DNA of 8,352 nucleotides from Alistipes sp. GTDB lineage: Bacteria > Bacteroidota > Bacteroidia > Bacteroidales > Rikenellaceae. Below the pieces are notes generated by a model. It ran no database searches. It was not told the origin of the DNA and saw nothing but the letters and a program-made list of their open reading frames with translations. The position numbers and the translations under genes are program-made. Shown piece after piece: positions 5,996-8,352 of the stretch; the stretch's first letter is position 1, and the number at the start of each line of letters is the position of its first letter. Location: NCBI GenBank assembly GCA_017391435.1, contig JAFOYS010000051.1, positions 1 to 8,352 on the forward strand, written 5' to 3'.

Positions 5996-7009
5996 TTATC
6001 TATTTGTTTCTACACTGAAAGATTTATTAAATAAGATTTTGTAAAGGCCAACTATGTAACCTATTCCATAACCACAATGGATTACAAAAAACGAGTATGG
6101 CATAAACAAAATTAGACCGACTCTCTTGTGTTTGATTGCCATCTTTATGCCTATCAGCACACCCACAAACACATATAGCAACAAGGTGATTATATAGGCA
6201 AAAAAGAGAGTTGTTGAAAAACTTGAAAACAACAAGCCAAAAACCAATCCAAGAACAAAAAATGGAGGAACAAGCTGTCTTATAGTTGCCGGTTTGCCAA
6301 TTTTTCTGTTAACCAACGGCTTATACAGACCATACTGGTAGTACATTTTGAACAGTTTACTAAATGTATCTCTTGCGTAGTATTTAACTGTCATATTAGC
6401 CAGAATCATTATCTTACCTCCGTGGGATAGTAGTCTGGCATTGAGTTCATCATCTTGATTTCTTGTTAAATCAAGATCGTACAAACCAATTTTATCAAAT
6501 GTACTTCGTTTATAACACCCAAATGGAACGGTATCTACCTCCATATCACGAGTCACACCTATGCGAAACATTGAGTTGCCAACGCCAAATGGAGAGCTTA
6601 ATGTCTCAGCTATTGCAATAGCTGTTGTTGAATCGTTTACTGGCAATGTTTCACAACAACAACCTACATTATCTGCATCGTAATATTTGAGTTTGTTAAT
6701 AAGTTCTGAGAAGTAATTTTCTGGATAAATAACGTGTGCATCAAGTCTTATGATTATATCCCCCTGCGAGTTATTTATACCTATGTTCATAGCATATGGT
6801 ACAACCTTATGTGGATTATCAAGCAACTTGATAAAATTGTACTTTTTACTATATTCGTTTACAATATTTCGGGTATTATCAGTGCTTAATCCATCTACAA
6901 ACAGCAGCTCCATATCACTCTTTGGAAAATCCTGTTGCAAAATAGACTCTATGCACTGAGCAATATATTTTTCCTCATTATATATGGGACATATAACAGA
7001 CAACTGCAT
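5996..7009 (-). CDS. Family 2 glycosyltransferase, ExoA-like, with C-terminal membrane helices
   Basis: The 337-residue protein has an N-terminal GT-A domain (about 1-230) that would add one sugar from a nucleotide donor to the lipid-linked glycan. Visible motifs are SVICPIYNEE (4-13), the uridine-contact aspartate in FVDG (37-40), the metal-binding DAH (90-92, the DxH form of DxD), VPFGCYKR (161-168) and NQDDELN (184-190) with the likely catalytic acid. The order and wording match succinoglycan ExoA-like enzymes. The C-terminus has three hydrophobic segments (about 245-265, 267-288 and 298-322), so it is anchored in the inner membrane with the catalytic domain in the cytoplasm. Sampled stretches are more AT-rich than the aminotransferase gene next to it. 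The ATG lies 10 bases after the dehydrogenase stop. Donor, acceptor and linkage cannot be read from the sequence. Confidence 0.9.
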   Translation of the reverse strand: MQLSVICPIYNEEKYIAQCIESILQQDFPKSDMELLFVDGLSTDNTRNIVNEYSKKYNFIKLLDNPHKVVPYAMNIGINNSQGDIIIRLDAHVIYPENYFSELINKLKYYDADNVGCCCETLPVNDSTTAIAIAETLSSPFGVGNSMFRIGVTRDMEVDTVPFGCYKRSTFDKIGLYDLDLTRNQDDELNARLLSHGGKIMILANMTVKYYARDTFSKLFKMYYQYGLYKPLVNRKIGKPATIRQLVPPFFVLGLVFGLLFSSFSTTLFFAYIITLLLYVFVGVLIGIKMAIKHKRVGLILFMPYSFFVIHCGYGIGYIVGLYKILFNKSFSVETNR

Positions 7010-7019
7010 AACCTACTAA

Positions 7020-8303
7020 TTATAATCTACCATCAATTAATTCTCTGTTTAGCACACCCTTTACATCGTACACAACGCCGGTGATTCTATCAGCTAAAAG
7101 TTCTCTAACATCTTTACCCTCAAACTCATTATGAGCTACACAGAGAATAACCGCATCATATCTACCCTTAAGAGAGTCATAGGTACCGTCGTAAGTAGTT
7201 ATAGCATATTCCTTTTTCACTTGCGATGCATCTGCCCACGGATCGTATACTGTAATATTATTTGTATACTCTTTCAAGGTGTTATAGATATCAACAATTT
7301 TAGTATTGCGAATGTCTGGACAATTCTCCTTGAATGTTATACCCAACAGAAGTATATTTGCATCTTTAACCATCACACCCTTTTTGTTCATTAGCTTGAT
7401 AGTCTGATTGGCCACATAATCCCCCATACCATCATTGAGGCGACGGGCAGCAAACATTATACGAGGCAGTACGCCGTAAACCTGAGCCTTTTGAATTAAG
7501 TAGTATGGATCAACACTAATACAATGTCCACCCACAAGACCTGGTTTAAGCTTGATAAAGTTCCACTTGCTTGCAGCTGCCTCAATAACATCATTAGTAT
7601 CAATACCCATAGCGTTAAAGATCTTTGCCAATTCATTCATAAAAGCGATATTGACATCTCGCTGTGAGTTCTCAATAATCTTTGAGGCCTCGGCCACCTT
7701 AATAGAAGGAGCTTTATGCGTACCATTTACAAGAACAGAATTGTATAGTTCATCCACAATGTCTGCTATCTCTGGAGTTGAGCCAGAAGTAACTTTCGTA
7801 ATCTTCTCAACCGTGTGAAGCTTATCGCCAGGATTAATACGCTCTGGCGAGTATCCTGCAAAGAAATCTACATTATAGACCATCCCAGAGACTTTTTCAA
7901 CTATAGGCAAACACTCCTCTTCTGTTACGCCTGGATATACAGTTGACTCATAAATCACTATGTCACCCTTTGAGATAACTCTACCAACCGTCTCACTTGC
8001 ACCCAACAAAGGTCTCAGATCAGGTCTGTTATTATCATCCACAGGAGTAGGAACAGCTACGATATAAATATTGCACTCTCTAATATCATCTAAGTTTGTG
8101 GTACACTTAAACCCATTTTCAATTGCCTCTTGCAGAAGCGCATCTTCAACCTCCAATGTTGCATCGTGTCCAGAATTTAATGCATCTACTCGCAACTGAT
8201 TCAAATCAAATCCAACAGTTTGATATTTTGTTGAGAACAGACGAGCTAAAGGCAGACCAACATAGCCTAAACCAATAACGCAAATTTTGTGTTGACTATT
8301 CAT
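7020..8303 (-). CDS. tviB: UDP-N-acetylhexosamine 6-dehydrogenase (TviB/WbpO type)
   Basis: This 427-residue NAD-dependent enzyme would oxidise C6 of UDP-N-acetylglucosamine (or the galacto form) in two steps to the UDP-uronic acid used in acidic capsules and O-antigens. The N-terminus carries the Rossmann motif GLGYVG (11-16). ESTVYPGVTEEEC (119-131), YSPERINPGD (151-160) and IKVAEASKIIENSQRD (201-216) follow. The catalytic cysteine C261 lies in GGHCISVDPYY, and FKENCPDIRNTK (324-335) marks the C-terminal domain. The wording around EAAASKWNF and GLVGGHC closely follows Salmonella TviB, in contrast to UDP-glucose dehydrogenases of the Ugd type, so an N-acetylated substrate is favoured. WbpO, the GalNAc enzyme, is a close relative and cannot be excluded. 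The ATG at 8303 agrees with the family N-terminus. It is the first gene of the operon seen here; whether others precede it is unknown. Confidence 0.9.
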   Translation of the reverse strand: MNSQHKICVIGLGYVGLPLARLFSTKYQTVGFDLNQLRVDALNSGHDATLEVEDALLQEAIENGFKCTTNLDDIRECNIYIVAVPTPVDDNNRPDLRPLLGASETVGRVISKGDIVIYESTVYPGVTEEECLPIVEKVSGMVYNVDFFAGYSPERINPGDKLHTVEKITKVTSGSTPEIADIVDELYNSVLVNGTHKAPSIKVAEASKIIENSQRDVNIAFMNELAKIFNAMGIDTNDVIEAAASKWNFIKLKPGLVGGHCISVDPYYLIQKAQVYGVLPRIMFAARRLNDGMGDYVANQTIKLMNKKGVMVKDANILLLGITFKENCPDIRNTKIVDIYNTLKEYTNNITVYDPWADASQVKKEYAITTYDGTYDSLKGRYDAVILCVAHNEFEGKDVRELLADRITGVVYDVKGVLNRELIDGRL

Positions 8304-8352
8304 CGTATGTTATTTTTAATTATAGGGGTAATTATCGAAACTTTGTAGCATA
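8304..8352 (-). other. AT-rich leader upstream of the polysaccharide operon, edge of window
   Basis: The last 49 bases are AT-rich and contain no gene. I find no exact TAnnTTTG box on the minus strand and no Shine-Dalgarno sequence before the dehydrogenase ATG. The segment may be the 3' part of a promoter region or a gap between operon genes. The window ends too soon to tell. Confidence 0.4.

Overview
The window looks like a chromosomal segment of a Bacteroidota (probably Bacteroidales) bacterium. The signs are promoter-like TAnnTTTG boxes instead of sigma70 boxes, AT-rich start regions mostly without strong Shine-Dalgarno sequences, and proteins that resemble those of gut Bacteroidales. The genus cannot be fixed from the sequence alone. 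I see no tRNA, rRNA, CRISPR array, insertion sequence or integrase.

Layout, left to right. Positions 1-432 have no secure gene. They hold several stem-loops, a run of heptamer repeats and a strong terminator inside a 125-base imperfect hairpin that starts right after the stop codon of the next gene. Positions 433-2073 (minus) encode an AMP-binding long-chain acyl-CoA ligase. A 134-base divergent gap (2074-2207) follows, containing a symmetric promoter-like element. Positions 2208-3098 (plus) encode QueG, the epoxyqueuosine reductase of tRNA modification. It converges, with one base between the stop codons, on a compact minus-strand operon that fills 3100-8303.

That operon is a surface polysaccharide cluster, read right to left: a TviB/WbpO-type UDP-N-acetylhexosamine 6-dehydrogenase, an ExoA-like family 2 glycosyltransferase, a DegT/DnrJ/EryC1 sugar aminotransferase, a small PglC-type phosphoglycosyl transferase, and a PF14907-type nucleotidyltransferase-fold protein of unknown substrate. 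Gaps are 10, 5 and 0 bases and the last junction is an ATGA overlap, so the five genes are very likely co-transcribed and partly translationally coupled. Together they would make a uronic acid and an amino sugar nucleotide, load the first sugar phosphate onto undecaprenyl phosphate, and extend the glycan on the cytoplasmic face. No flippase, polymerase or 4,6-dehydratase is in the window, so the cluster must continue beyond the right edge or rely on genes elsewhere.

No clearly new biological system is visible. The most unusual signals are the near-palindromic divergent promoter region between the ligase and queG, the 125-base rod-like hairpin downstream of the ligase, and the nucleotidyltransferase-like protein that closes the polysaccharide operon.
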